The translations under genes and the position numbers were made by a program. Of a stretch of 24,543 bases of DNA, positions 17,265 to 24,096 are shown piece after piece. The notes under the pieces were generated by a model, which did not search any database, was not told the origin of the DNA, and was given only the letters and a program-made list of their open reading frames with translations. Source of the stretch: Sphingomonadales bacterium. GTDB lineage: Bacteria; Pseudomonadota; Alphaproteobacteria; Sphingomonadales; Sphingomonadaceae. Positions within the stretch are counted from its first letter, which is position 1, and each line of letters begins with the position of its first letter. The stretch is from positions 1-24,543 of the forward strand of contig JAIYAA010000389.1 in NCBI GenBank assembly GCA_027489295.1, given 5' to 3'.

Positions 17265-18265
17265 CGCCGCACGTCCAGCCCGCCCTCGGCAAAGGCGGCG
17301 AGGTCGGCGCGGGTGAACAGGCTCGCGTCGCCAGGCAGCGAGTGCTTGAGCGCGGTCAGCGCCAGCCCCGCCTCGGCCATTGCCTTGGCGTCACAGCCTT
17401 CGAGCAAACCGTGGAGCACGCCGGCCGCAAAGGCGTCGCCGCCGCCAATCCGGTCGACGATGCCGCTGACGCGCAGTTCCTCGGTCTGGTGGCTGCCCGC
17501 GCGGGTATCGACGCGCGCGGCGATGCGGTGGCTGTCGACATCGTCGACATGCCGCGCGGTGGAGGCAATCAGCTGGAGCTTCGGGAAGGCCGCGAACGCC
17601 GCCTCCGCCGCCTCGCGCCGGCGATCGGCGCCGTCGCCGGAGAAATGCTCGCCGAGCAGCAGCGAGATGTCGCGGTGGTTGCCGAACAGGATCTCGGCAT
17701 GGCCAATCAGCTGGCTCAGCACGCTGCGCGGATCGCTGTCCCAGGCTTCCCACAGCTTGGCGCGATAGTTGCCGTCGAACGACACCGAGATGCCGCGCTT
17801 GGCTGCCGCCTCGGCCGCGGCGATGGCGGCGGCGGCGGTGTTCGGCCCCAGTGCGGGCGTGATGCCGGAGAGGTGCAGGCGCGTCACGCCGTCCAGCAGC
17901 GTGTGCCAGTCCCATGCCGCGGCGGGGCGATCGGCGAACACCGAATGCGCACGGTCATAGACGATCTCCGACGCGCGCAGGCCGGCGCCGGGGGTGAGGA
18001 AATACAGGCCCATGCGGCCAGACTCGGACACCACCTTGCGGGCATCCACGCCACGCCGGCGCAGTTCGCCGATTGCCGCAGCGCCGAGCGGATTGTCCGC
18101 CACCGCGCTGATCATCGCCACGTCGTGCCCCAGGCAGGCGAGCCCGGTGGCGACATTCGCCTCTGCCCCGGCGATCGCCACGTCGAGCTTGGGCGTCTGC
18201 AGCAGCAGTTCGCGGCCCGGCGGCGACAGCCGCAGCATCATTTCCCCAAAGAACGCGAACGTCAT
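17261..18265 (-). CDS. kdgK: 2-keto-3-deoxygluconate kinase
   Basis: A 334-residue PfkB/ribokinase-family sugar kinase. The N-terminal FGEMMLRLSPPG and the substrate-side GAEANVATGLACLG are as in KdgK proteins. The C-terminal GGGDAFAAG contains the catalytic base D277 and the anion hole. It phosphorylates 2-keto-3-deoxygluconate to KDPG with ATP, the step that joins KduD output to the Entner-Doudoroff pathway. Its ATG overlaps the kduD TGA by 4 bases and its own stop overlaps the esterase start by 4 bases, giving a tight operon. A KDPG aldolase gene is not present nearby and must be supplied from elsewhere. Confidence 0.92.
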   Translation of the reverse strand: MTFAFFGEMMLRLSPPGRELLLQTPKLDVAIAGAEANVATGLACLGHDVAMISAVADNPLGAAAIGELRRRGVDARKVVSESGRMGLYFLTPGAGLRASEIVYDRAHSVFADRPAAAWDWHTLLDGVTRLHLSGITPALGPNTAAAAIAAAEAAAKRGISVSFDGNYRAKLWEAWDSDPRSVLSQLIGHAEILFGNHRDISLLLGEHFSGDGADRRREAAEAAFAAFPKLQLIASTARHVDDVDSHRIAARVDTRAGSHQTEELRVSGIVDRIGGGDAFAAGVLHGLLEGCDAKAMAEAGLALTALKHSLPGDASLFTRADLAAFAEGGLDVRR

Positions 18266-19032
18266 CGTGCCAGCCAGCCTCCGTCAACGGCGAGAACATG
18301 GCCCTGCACATAGTCCGAAGCGCGCGAGGCGAGGAAGACCGCAGCGCCCCCCAGATCCTCCGGATCGCCCCAGCGGGCCGCCGGGATGCGCTCGAGGATC
18401 TGGCGGTTGCGGGTCTCGTCGGCCTGCAGCGCGGCGGTGTTGTTGGTGGCGATATAGCCCGGCGCGATCGCGTTCACGTTCACGCCCTTCGCCGCCCATT
18501 CGTTGGCCAGCAGCTTGGTGAGCCCGCCGATGCCGGACTTGGAGGCGGTATAGCTCGGCACGCGGATGCCGCCCTGGAAGGTGAGCATCGAGGCGATGTT
18601 GATGATCCGCCCGCGCTCGCCGGTTTCGCTGAAGCGGCGGACCATGAACTTGCCCGCGGCCTGGCAGAGGAAGAACACCGACTTGAGATTGGTATCGACC
18701 ACCGCATCCCAATCCTCCTCGGTGAAATCGAGGCTGTCGGCGCGGCGGATGATCCCGGCATTGTTCACCAGGATGTCGATTTTCCCCAGCTTATCCACAG
18801 CCTCGTCCACAACCCTTTGCACAGGTTCGATGGTCGAGAGATCGGCCGAGACGATCTCGGCGCGGCGGCCGAGATCGCGCACCTTGGCGACGGTTTCCTC
18901 CGCTGGAGTGCGGCCGACGGCGGCGATATCCGCGCCGGCAGCCGCAAGTGCGAGCGCAATGCCCTGGCCGATGCCGGTATTGGCGCCGGTGATGACGGCC
19001 ACCTGGCCGGTGAGATCGAACGGGTTGGTCAT
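18262..19032 (-). CDS. kduD: 2-dehydro-3-deoxy-D-gluconate 5-dehydrogenase (KduD)
   Basis: A 256-residue classical short-chain dehydrogenase. The NAD-binding TGANTGIG is at 15-22 and NNAG follows in the middle. The catalytic set is S148, Y161 and K165 (SYTASK). Beyond the generic fold, KduD-specific stretches are present: MLTFQGGIRVPSYTASKSG, NVNAIAPGYIATNNT, IPAARWG and the C-terminal AVDGGWLAR. It reduces 2,5-diketo-3-deoxygluconate (DKII) to 2-keto-3-deoxygluconate. It follows the RpiB-family isomerase, which probably makes its substrate, and precedes kdgK, which uses its product. A GAGGGG ribosome-binding site sits 5 bases before the ATG and just after an intercistronic hairpin. Confidence 0.95.
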   Translation of the reverse strand: MTNPFDLTGQVAVITGANTGIGQGIALALAAAGADIAAVGRTPAEETVAKVRDLGRRAEIVSADLSTIEPVQRVVDEAVDKLGKIDILVNNAGIIRRADSLDFTEEDWDAVVDTNLKSVFFLCQAAGKFMVRRFSETGERGRIINIASMLTFQGGIRVPSYTASKSGIGGLTKLLANEWAAKGVNVNAIAPGYIATNNTAALQADETRNRQILERIPAARWGDPEDLGGAAVFLASRASDYVQGHVLAVDGGWLAR

Positions 19033-19044
19033 GGATACCCCTCT

Positions 19045-19068
19045 CCCCCTCCCAAGCGCGGGAGGGGG
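19045..19068 (-). repeat. Intercistronic inverted repeat between the isomerase gene and kduD
   Basis: CCCCCTCCC (19045-19053) and GGGAGGGGG (19060-19068) form a perfect 9-bp stem with a 6-base loop. In the transcript it stands immediately ahead of the kduD ribosome-binding site, with no U-tract. This kind of GC-rich element is common between genes in sphingomonad-like genomes. Possible roles are mRNA processing, stabilisation of the upstream message or partial attenuation. Confidence 0.55.
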
Positions 19069-19080
19069 GTGTTGGTGCGA

Positions 19081-19716
19081 TTACGAAAGGCTGCGCAGAT
19101 AGTCGCTGATCGCCGCATCCTGCGAATTGGCGTAGAAATACTCTGCGAACTTCTCGCCGGCGATCGCCGCGCGCAGCAGATCCTGGTCCACCGTCTTCAG
19201 CACGGTGAGCATGTCGTTGCAGGTCACGCGCTTGAGGTCCGACAGGATTCCGCGGTTCTTGCGCATGATCTCGGCGCGTTCGCGCGGATAGCCGAGGCCG
19301 CGCTCGCCCTCGAACAGCTTGCGGTACACGTCTTCCAGGTTGAGCTCCGCCGCCCAGCCGAAGCCCTTGGCATAGGGCATCGAGATCGCGTTGCCGTCGT
19401 TGATCTGGCCGAACAGGAAGGCATCGGTCGGGTCGATCACCAGGCCGCAGAACACGCCGGGCATGGCGTTGCAGGCGAGCATCGAGCCCATCCCGGTGCC
19501 GCAGCCGGTGACGACGAAATCCGCCGCCTTGGAATTGAGCAGGATGCCGGCAAGCAGGCCGTTCATCACATAGGTAAGCGAGGCGGAGTCCTCGGCCGAA
19601 TACATGCCGTAGTTGAACACCTGGTGGCCCAGCGGCTCGGCGACGTTGCTGAGCGCCTTGTGGATGATGCCGTTCTTGGCCGCCTGGCTGTTCTCGCTGA
19701 TCAGCGCAATCTTCAT
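19081..19716 (-). CDS. RpiB/LacAB-family isomerase, probable DhuI-type 4-deoxy-5-ketouronate isomerase
   Basis: A 211-residue protein read from ATG 19716 (MKIALISENSQ). An upstream ATG at 19755 lies within the operator and would add residues with no family match. The fold is that of ribose-5-phosphate isomerase B/LacAB, with the active-site loop GCGTGMGSM containing C72. Its place directly before kduD and the absence of a kduI gene fit the streptococcal DhuI/DhuD pair, where an RpiB-family enzyme isomerises 4-deoxy-L-threo-5-hexosulose uronate (DKI) to DKII. It is longer than typical RpiB (about 150 residues), with a C-terminal extension rich in charged helices. A pentose- or hexose-phosphate isomerase role is the alternative, but context argues against it. 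Confidence 0.8.
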   Translation of the reverse strand: MKIALISENSQAAKNGIIHKALSNVAEPLGHQVFNYGMYSAEDSASLTYVMNGLLAGILLNSKAADFVVTGCGTGMGSMLACNAMPGVFCGLVIDPTDAFLFGQINDGNAISMPYAKGFGWAAELNLEDVYRKLFEGERGLGYPRERAEIMRKNRGILSDLKRVTCNDMLTVLKTVDQDLLRAAIAGEKFAEYFYANSQDAAISDYLRSLS

Positions 19717-19738
19717 GGTCCTCGTCCCTCTGCTTGTG

Positions 19739-19755
19739 ACGACACCGGTTACCAT
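19739..19755 (+). promoter_or_regulatory. Predicted LacI-family operator B
   Basis: The 14 bases centred on the CG read CGACACCGGTTACC, sharing GACACCGGT with the other three sites and differing from site C at one position. It lies in the 122-base gap between uxaC and the RpiB-family gene, beginning 23 bases upstream of that gene's ATG. Its position suggests control of the isomerase-kduD-kdgK-esterase unit from within or just downstream of its promoter. No clear -35/-10 pair was found here. Confidence 0.62.
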
Positions 19756-19838
19756 AGCCGGTCCGGTGGCGCCTGCGTTTGTGCGGATGCCGTGTCCATC
19801 TCGGCCACCGCATCCCGTTTTTCAACCATCTATCGCCT

Positions 19839-21269
19839 TCAGGCGCGGGTGGGCGAGCCCAGCTTGTACGCCTTGCGGACCAGCCCGTTGGTCAGTTCGA
19901 AGGCCAGTTCCGCCGCCTCCCAGTCAAGCAGCCGCCCCTCGGCGACCAGCTGCGCAAGGAACCCGCAATCGATCCGCCGCGCGACGTCGTGCCGGGCCGG
20001 GATCGAGAGGAAGGCGCGGGTATCGTCGTTGAAACCGACGGTGTTGTAGAAACCCGCGGTCTCGGTCACCTGCTCGCGGAAGCGGCGCATACCCTCCGGG
20101 CTGTCGTGGAACCACCAGGCGGGGCCCAGCTTCAGGCACGGATAATGGCCCGCCAGCGGCGCCAGCTCGCGGGCATAGACCGTCTCGTCGAGCGTGAAGA
20201 GGATGATCGAGAGATCGGTCGCCGTGCCGAAGCGATCGAGCAGCGGCTTCAGGCCGTGCACATAGTCCGTCGCCATCGGGATGTCGGCGCCCTTGTCGCG
20301 GCCATGGCTGGCGAACAGGCCGCCATTATGGTTGCGGAAGCTGCCCGGGTGGATCTGCATCACCATCCCGTCCTCGACGCTCATCGCCGCCATTTCGGTG
20401 AGCATCTGGGCGCGGAACAGCTCGGCATCGGCCGGGGTCCAGTCGCTGCCGAGGATCTTCGCGAACAGCGCGGCGGCCTCGGCCTTGGTGAGGTTCGCGG
20501 TGCGCGCGGTCGGGTGGCCATGGTCGGTCGCGGTGGCGCCGGCGGCGCGGAAATCGGCGCGGCGCTTTCGGTGCGCGGCGAGATAGCCGTCCCAGCTGTA
20601 CACGTCCTCGCCGGTCTTCTCGGCGAAGATCTTGAGCGCACCGTGGAACTGCTCATGCTCGACATCGATCACCGCGTCCGGGCGATAGGTGGTGACGACG
20701 CGGCCCGGCCAGCCCGACGCCTGCACGGCGTGGTGCGCCGAGAGGTCGTCCTGCGGCCCCTCGGTGGTGGCGAGGAACTCGATGTTGAAGCGATCGAACA
20801 GCGCGCGCGGGCGGAATTCGTCGCTCGCCAGCTTGGCGTTGATCGTGTCGTAGTAAAAGTCCGCCGTCTCGGCATCGAGCGCGACGTCGAAGCCGAACAC
20901 CGCGCCGAACACATGCCCCAGCCACATCGCCGAGGGCGTGCCGCGGAACAGGTGGAGATTTTCGGCAAAGGTGCGCCACGCCGCGCGCGGATCGGTCGCC
21001 GGCATACCCGCCTTGCTCGGCACGCACAGCGCGTCGAGCGCAACACCCTGCGAATAGAGCATGCGGTAGATATAATGGTCCGGCGAGAGCAGCAGCTCGG
21101 TCGCGTTCGACCAGTTGGTGTTGGTCGAGAACCAGCTGGCATCGGTATGCCCGTGCGGACTGATGATCGGCAGGCCGGCGACCTGCGCATAGAGTTCGCG
21201 CGCGATCGCACGGGTGCGGTCCTCGGCCGGCAACAGCCGGTCGGGATCGAGCTTCAGCGGCTTGGCCAT
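19839..21269 (-). CDS. uxaC: Uronate (glucuronate/galacturonate) isomerase
   Basis: A 476-residue protein of the UxaC family, an amidohydrolase-superfamily barrel of the usual length. SPHGHTD gives H39 and H41, and further family stretches include HDYIYRMLYSQGV-like and WWFHDSPEGMRRF sequences. A GGAG ribosome-binding site lies 5 bases before the ATG. The enzyme converts D-galacturonate to D-tagaturonate (and glucuronate to fructuronate). In this pectin context galacturonate is the likely physiological substrate. It follows the MFS transporter by 28 bases and belongs to the hydratase-MFS-uxaC run. The next enzymes of the classical route, tagaturonate reductase and altronate dehydratase, are not in the window. 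Confidence 0.95.
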   Translation of the reverse strand: MAKPLKLDPDRLLPAEDRTRAIARELYAQVAGLPIISPHGHTDASWFSTNTNWSNATELLLSPDHYIYRMLYSQGVALDALCVPSKAGMPATDPRAAWRTFAENLHLFRGTPSAMWLGHVFGAVFGFDVALDAETADFYYDTINAKLASDEFRPRALFDRFNIEFLATTEGPQDDLSAHHAVQASGWPGRVVTTYRPDAVIDVEHEQFHGALKIFAEKTGEDVYSWDGYLAAHRKRRADFRAAGATATDHGHPTARTANLTKAEAAALFAKILGSDWTPADAELFRAQMLTEMAAMSVEDGMVMQIHPGSFRNHNGGLFASHGRDKGADIPMATDYVHGLKPLLDRFGTATDLSIILFTLDETVYARELAPLAGHYPCLKLGPAWWFHDSPEGMRRFREQVTETAGFYNTVGFNDDTRAFLSIPARHDVARRIDCGFLAQLVAEGRLLDWEAAELAFELTNGLVRKAYKLGSPTRA

Positions 21270-21297
21270 CGGATACTCCGGGTACGTCAGTGTTGAA

Positions 21298-22587
21298 TCA
21301 GGCGCTCATGTCGACGCGGGCGAGCCGCGGCGACAGGAAATGGACGCAAGCCAGCGCGACGAAATAGGCGCTGCCCGCCACCGCGAAGAGCGGCCAGTAG
21401 CTGCCGATCCGCGCCAGCACTTCGCCCGCGTAGAAGGACATCAGGATGCCGCCCACTGCCCCCACGGTGCCGCCGATGCCGATCACGGAGCCAACTGCGC
21501 CGCGCGGGAACATGTCCGCCGGCAGCGCATAGAGGTTCGCTGAGAAGGCCTGGTGCGCCGCGGTCGCGATGCCGATCACGCCTACCGCCATCCACACGCT
21601 GGTCAGCGACTCCGCGAACAGCACCGGCAGCACCGCAAAGGCGCAGACCAGCATCGTCAGCTTGCGCGCGACATTGGCCGTGTAGCCCGCGCGCATCAGC
21701 CGCGAGGAGAGCCAGCCGCCGGCGACGCTGCCCATGTCCGACACGAGATAGATGGCGGCAAGTGGCAGCCCAAACGTCTTGAGATCGAGGTGATAGCGCT
21801 CGAACAGATATCCCGGCAGCCAGAACAGGAAGAACCACCAGACCGGATCGATGAAGAACTTGCCGAGCGCGTAGGCCCAGGTTTCGCGCTTGGTGAGCAC
21901 CGAACCATAGCCGAGCTTCTCGACGCGATCGGCCGGGTCCTGCTCGATCCAGGCCAGTTCGCCCTCGGTGACCTTGGGGTGCTCGCGCGGGCTGCGGTAC
22001 AGCGTCCACCAGGCGATCAGCCAGACGAAGCTGACCACACCGGTGATGACGAAGGCCGAGCGCCAGCCCCAGGCCAGCACCATATAGGGGATGACCAGCG
22101 GGGTCAGCACCGCGCCGATATTGGCGCCGGCGTTGAACACGCCGATCGCGAAGGCGCGTTCCTTGGCCGGGAACCATTCGGTCACCGCCTTGATGCCCGC
22201 GGGGAAGTTGCCCGATTCGCCGATGCCCAGCGCGAAGCGGGCCATGGCGAAGTGCATCATGCTGTGCGCGGCGCCGTGCAGGATGTGCGCGACCTGCCAG
22301 ACGATGAAGGCGATGGTATAGCCGACACGCGCACCGACCTGGTCCACCACCTTGCCGAAGATGATGTAGCCGATGGCATAGGCGAACTGGAACCAGATGA
22401 TGACGCCGGCAAAGTCCTTCTCGGTCCAGTGCAGGTCCGCCATCAGCGTGGGCTTCAGCACGCCGATCATCTGCCGATCGACGTAATTGATGATCGTGGC
22501 CGCGAACAGCAGCCCGCAGATCACCCAGCGATAGCGCCCCACCCGCGCTACAGCGCCGCCCACCACGGCCTCGCCCTTGCTCGTCAT
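21298..22587 (-). CDS. MFS hexuronate transporter, ExuT-type
   Basis: A 429-residue integral membrane protein of the anion:cation symporter branch of the MFS. The first helix ends in INYVDRQMIGVL, a hallmark of ExuT/GudP relatives. GIGESGNFPAGIKAVTEWFPAKERA in the helix 4 region is likewise typical of that group. About 12 hydrophobic segments are present. It most likely brings galacturonate or glucuronate across the inner membrane by proton symport, supplying the uxaC product downstream. Its GGAG ribosome-binding site is 5 bases before ATG 22587, and the gap from the hydratase gene is 32 bases. I leave the symbol blank because substrate preference within this branch is broad. Confidence 0.9.
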   Translation of the reverse strand: MTSKGEAVVGGAVARVGRYRWVICGLLFAATIINYVDRQMIGVLKPTLMADLHWTEKDFAGVIIWFQFAYAIGYIIFGKVVDQVGARVGYTIAFIVWQVAHILHGAAHSMMHFAMARFALGIGESGNFPAGIKAVTEWFPAKERAFAIGVFNAGANIGAVLTPLVIPYMVLAWGWRSAFVITGVVSFVWLIAWWTLYRSPREHPKVTEGELAWIEQDPADRVEKLGYGSVLTKRETWAYALGKFFIDPVWWFFLFWLPGYLFERYHLDLKTFGLPLAAIYLVSDMGSVAGGWLSSRLMRAGYTANVARKLTMLVCAFAVLPVLFAESLTSVWMAVGVIGIATAAHQAFSANLYALPADMFPRGAVGSVIGIGGTVGAVGGILMSFYAGEVLARIGSYWPLFAVAGSAYFVALACVHFLSPRLARVDMSA

Positions 22588-22619
22588 CTACTCTCCAATC
22601 CCACTCCGCCGCCCCAGGA

Positions 22620-23408
22620 TCATGCGATCCCGATCGTGCACTGCACCCGCATGTCCGATCCGAACCGCGCCTCGACCTTCGCCCCGGCCTCTACCTGGTG
22701 GACGCCGGTGACGGCGCCGGTAGAAATCCACTGCCCTTCGGCAAGTGGCAAGCCCTTGGCCGCACGTTCGAACAGGAAGCGCACCGCTCCGATCGGTCCG
22801 TCGAGCATGTTGCCCGCGGTGCCGGTTCCAGCGACCTCCCCGTCGATCGTTAGCGACACCGGCGCGCTTAGGAAATCCTCTTCAGAAGATATACGGTATC
22901 CGATCAGGAGACCGTTATTGTTCCCGAAGTCGGAAATCGTCACCGCGGGGCCGTGGCCGTTGATGCCCGCAAAGGGCGAACTGGCGATCTCGATGCCGAC
23001 GCGCAGCTCGGCGACATAGGGCAGGATCTCCGCGTTGGTCCAGGCGCGGTCGAAGTCCGCCGGCAGCGGCCCCAGCTTGACCAGATACTCCGCCTCCGCC
23101 GCGCCGAAGCCGTCGCGAAAGATCGGCATTTCCGGCACCTGGCCCTCGTCCGCCCAGACGATGCTGTCGGCGAAGATCGGCCCCGCGAGCCGGTTCGCCC
23201 CGAAGTGTTCGACCAGCGGATCCGGCACACGGCCCACCTTCCAGCCGGCGATCGGTTTGCCGAACAGCGTGATGGCCCGCGCCTGGATGGCATAGGCCTC
23301 GTCCAGCGTCTCCGGCATTGCGCCCGGATAGTCAGCGAAACCCTGCCGCGCGTGGCGCGCCGTCACGAATGCCTGCGCGATGGCCTCCGCGCTCGCTTGC
23401 TCCGCCAA
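22620..23408 (-). CDS. 2-keto-4-pentenoate-hydratase-family protein in a uronate operon
   Basis: The protein belongs to the MhpD/fumarylacetoacetase-like family: GWKVG at about 55-59, the metal-binding pair E105 and E107 in AEAEYLV, and PYVAELRVGIEIA after it. The open frame reaches GTG 23462, but that codon lies inside operator C and has no ribosome-binding site. TTG 23408, with AAGGGG 8 bases upstream, gives 262 residues, close to the usual length, and is preferred. Family members hydrate 2-hydroxypenta-2,4-dienoates or decarboxylate related keto acids in aromatic catabolism. Nothing of that pathway is present here. It is first in a run with the hexuronate transporter and uxaC, so its substrate is more likely a keto-deoxy sugar acid. 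The function is unproven. Confidence 0.8.
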   Translation of the reverse strand: MAEQASAEAIAQAFVTARHARQGFADYPGAMPETLDEAYAIQARAITLFGKPIAGWKVGRVPDPLVEHFGANRLAGPIFADSIVWADEGQVPEMPIFRDGFGAAEAEYLVKLGPLPADFDRAWTNAEILPYVAELRVGIEIASSPFAGINGHGPAVTISDFGNNNGLLIGYRISSEEDFLSAPVSLTIDGEVAGTGTAGNMLDGPIGAVRFLFERAAKGLPLAEGQWISTGAVTGVHQVEAGAKVEARFGSDMRVQCTIGIA

Positions 23409-23455
23409 TGCTCCGTCCCCTTCCCTAGTCGTTCCTGGACACGCACGGATACCGA

Positions 23456-23471
23456 TCGACACCGGTTTCCG
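23456..23471 (+). promoter_or_regulatory. Predicted LacI-family operator C
   Basis: The 14 bases centred on the CG read CGACACCGGTTTCC, differing from site B at one position and sharing GACACCGGT with A and D. It lies about 50 bases upstream of the TTG start proposed for the hydratase gene, so it would control the hydratase-MFS-uxaC unit. Confidence 0.6.
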
Positions 23472-23490
23472 CCCGCGATGTGATTCAAAG

Positions 23491-23522
23491 GCGCTCCGGT
23501 CGGCCGAAACCGGCCGGAGCGC
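23491..23522 (-). terminator. Terminator-like hairpin after the receptor remnant
   Basis: GCGCTCCGGTCGG (23491-23503) pairs with CCGGCCGGAGCGC (23510-23522), a 13-bp stem with one G-T wobble and a 6-base loop. In - strand orientation only a short CTTTG follows, so the U-tract is weak. It lies 66 bases beyond the stop of the decayed TonB receptor and upstream of the hydratase promoter region, where the original receptor terminator would be expected. Confidence 0.5.
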
Positions 23523-23587
23523 AAGGTGGAGGTGCCGAACAAGTCGGCGCCCGGGTGAAATCGATCGTGCTTCGGCGCCGTTACCGA

Positions 23588-23979
23588 TCAGAAAACGGAA
23601 ACGAACGCCGCCATGGAATTGGCAGCCGGTGCGGTGGACCGGCGCACCGAAATGCTGCGCCCCTCGCCCTCGTCGCGCGCGATCGCCACGCCGGGCACGC
23701 GCTGGATCGATTCGGCGAGGCTGTTGTCCGGGAACGTGGCGAAGGCGTCCGCCTTGATCCTGTCGACCGGGCCCGACGCGGTGCGCTTCTCGTCCAGTGC
23801 AACGCTGGCCGCGCCGCGGAAATCGGTGACGACGAACGCCTGCTCAGCAGCGACAGCAGCGGGATGTGCCGGCACCGGCGTCTGCCGCGTATGGGCGACT
23901 GCCGGAAACAGGCAGGCCAGCGTCAGCACCGCCGTTCCCCGATCTGCGCTGCGGCACGCGCCGCGATTACCTTGGTCAT
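23588..23979 (-). pseudogene. Remnant of a TonB-dependent receptor (frameshift in signal peptide, barrel deleted)
   Basis: A good AGGAGG ribosome-binding site lies 5 bases before ATG 23979, but that frame stops at TGA 23925-23923 after 18 codons. The next frame then carries a signal-peptide-like hydrophobic stretch (VLTLACLFPAVA) and a TonB-box-like segment (AFVVTDFRG). Plug sequence follows: TFPDNSLAES, QRVPGVAIA and EGRSISVR, closely matching the plug of the receptor at 11010-14321. After SISVR, where RGLGG should follow, it jumps to a short tail ending in MAAFVSVF and TGA. That tail looks like a final barrel strand with terminal phenylalanine, so roughly 900 codons seem to have been lost by internal deletion. 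A longer frame to ATG 24073 exists, but that codon lies upstream of the operator. It cannot make a working receptor. Confidence 0.8.
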
Positions 23980-24044
23980 GAGTGCCTCCTCTCCCGCCCC
24001 CTTCCGATGCTCTGCTCCGCAGAGCGGGAAAGGTAGCATCGCTC

Positions 24045-24060
24045 TTGATACCGGTGTCAA
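24045..24060 (-). promoter_or_regulatory. Predicted LacI-family operator D, upstream of the dead receptor
   Basis: TTGATACCGGTGTCAA is a 16-base palindrome with one mismatched pair, the most symmetrical of the four sites. On the - strand it reads TGACACCGGTATCA over the central 14. Its - strand end contains an exact TTGACA that could serve as -35; the best -10 (TACCTT) is poorly spaced, so the promoter itself is uncertain. It is 66 bases upstream of the remnant's ATG and just after the polygalacturonase stop. Confidence 0.65.
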
Positions 24061-24096
24061 AAGCGCGCGTCAACGGCGCTTCGACATGTGACGCCG

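Noticed and set aside
18298..21296. Long + strand frames (583 and 505 codons) opposite kduD, the isomerase and uxaC
   Set aside because: They run antisense across several well-identified genes and contain no recognisable domain.
24000..24073. ATG at 24073 as the start of the short TonB-like gene
   Set aside because: It lies upstream of operator D and the possible -35, has no ribosome-binding site, and the residues up to 23979 do not look like an export signal; AGGAGG-ATG at 23979 is the ancestral start.
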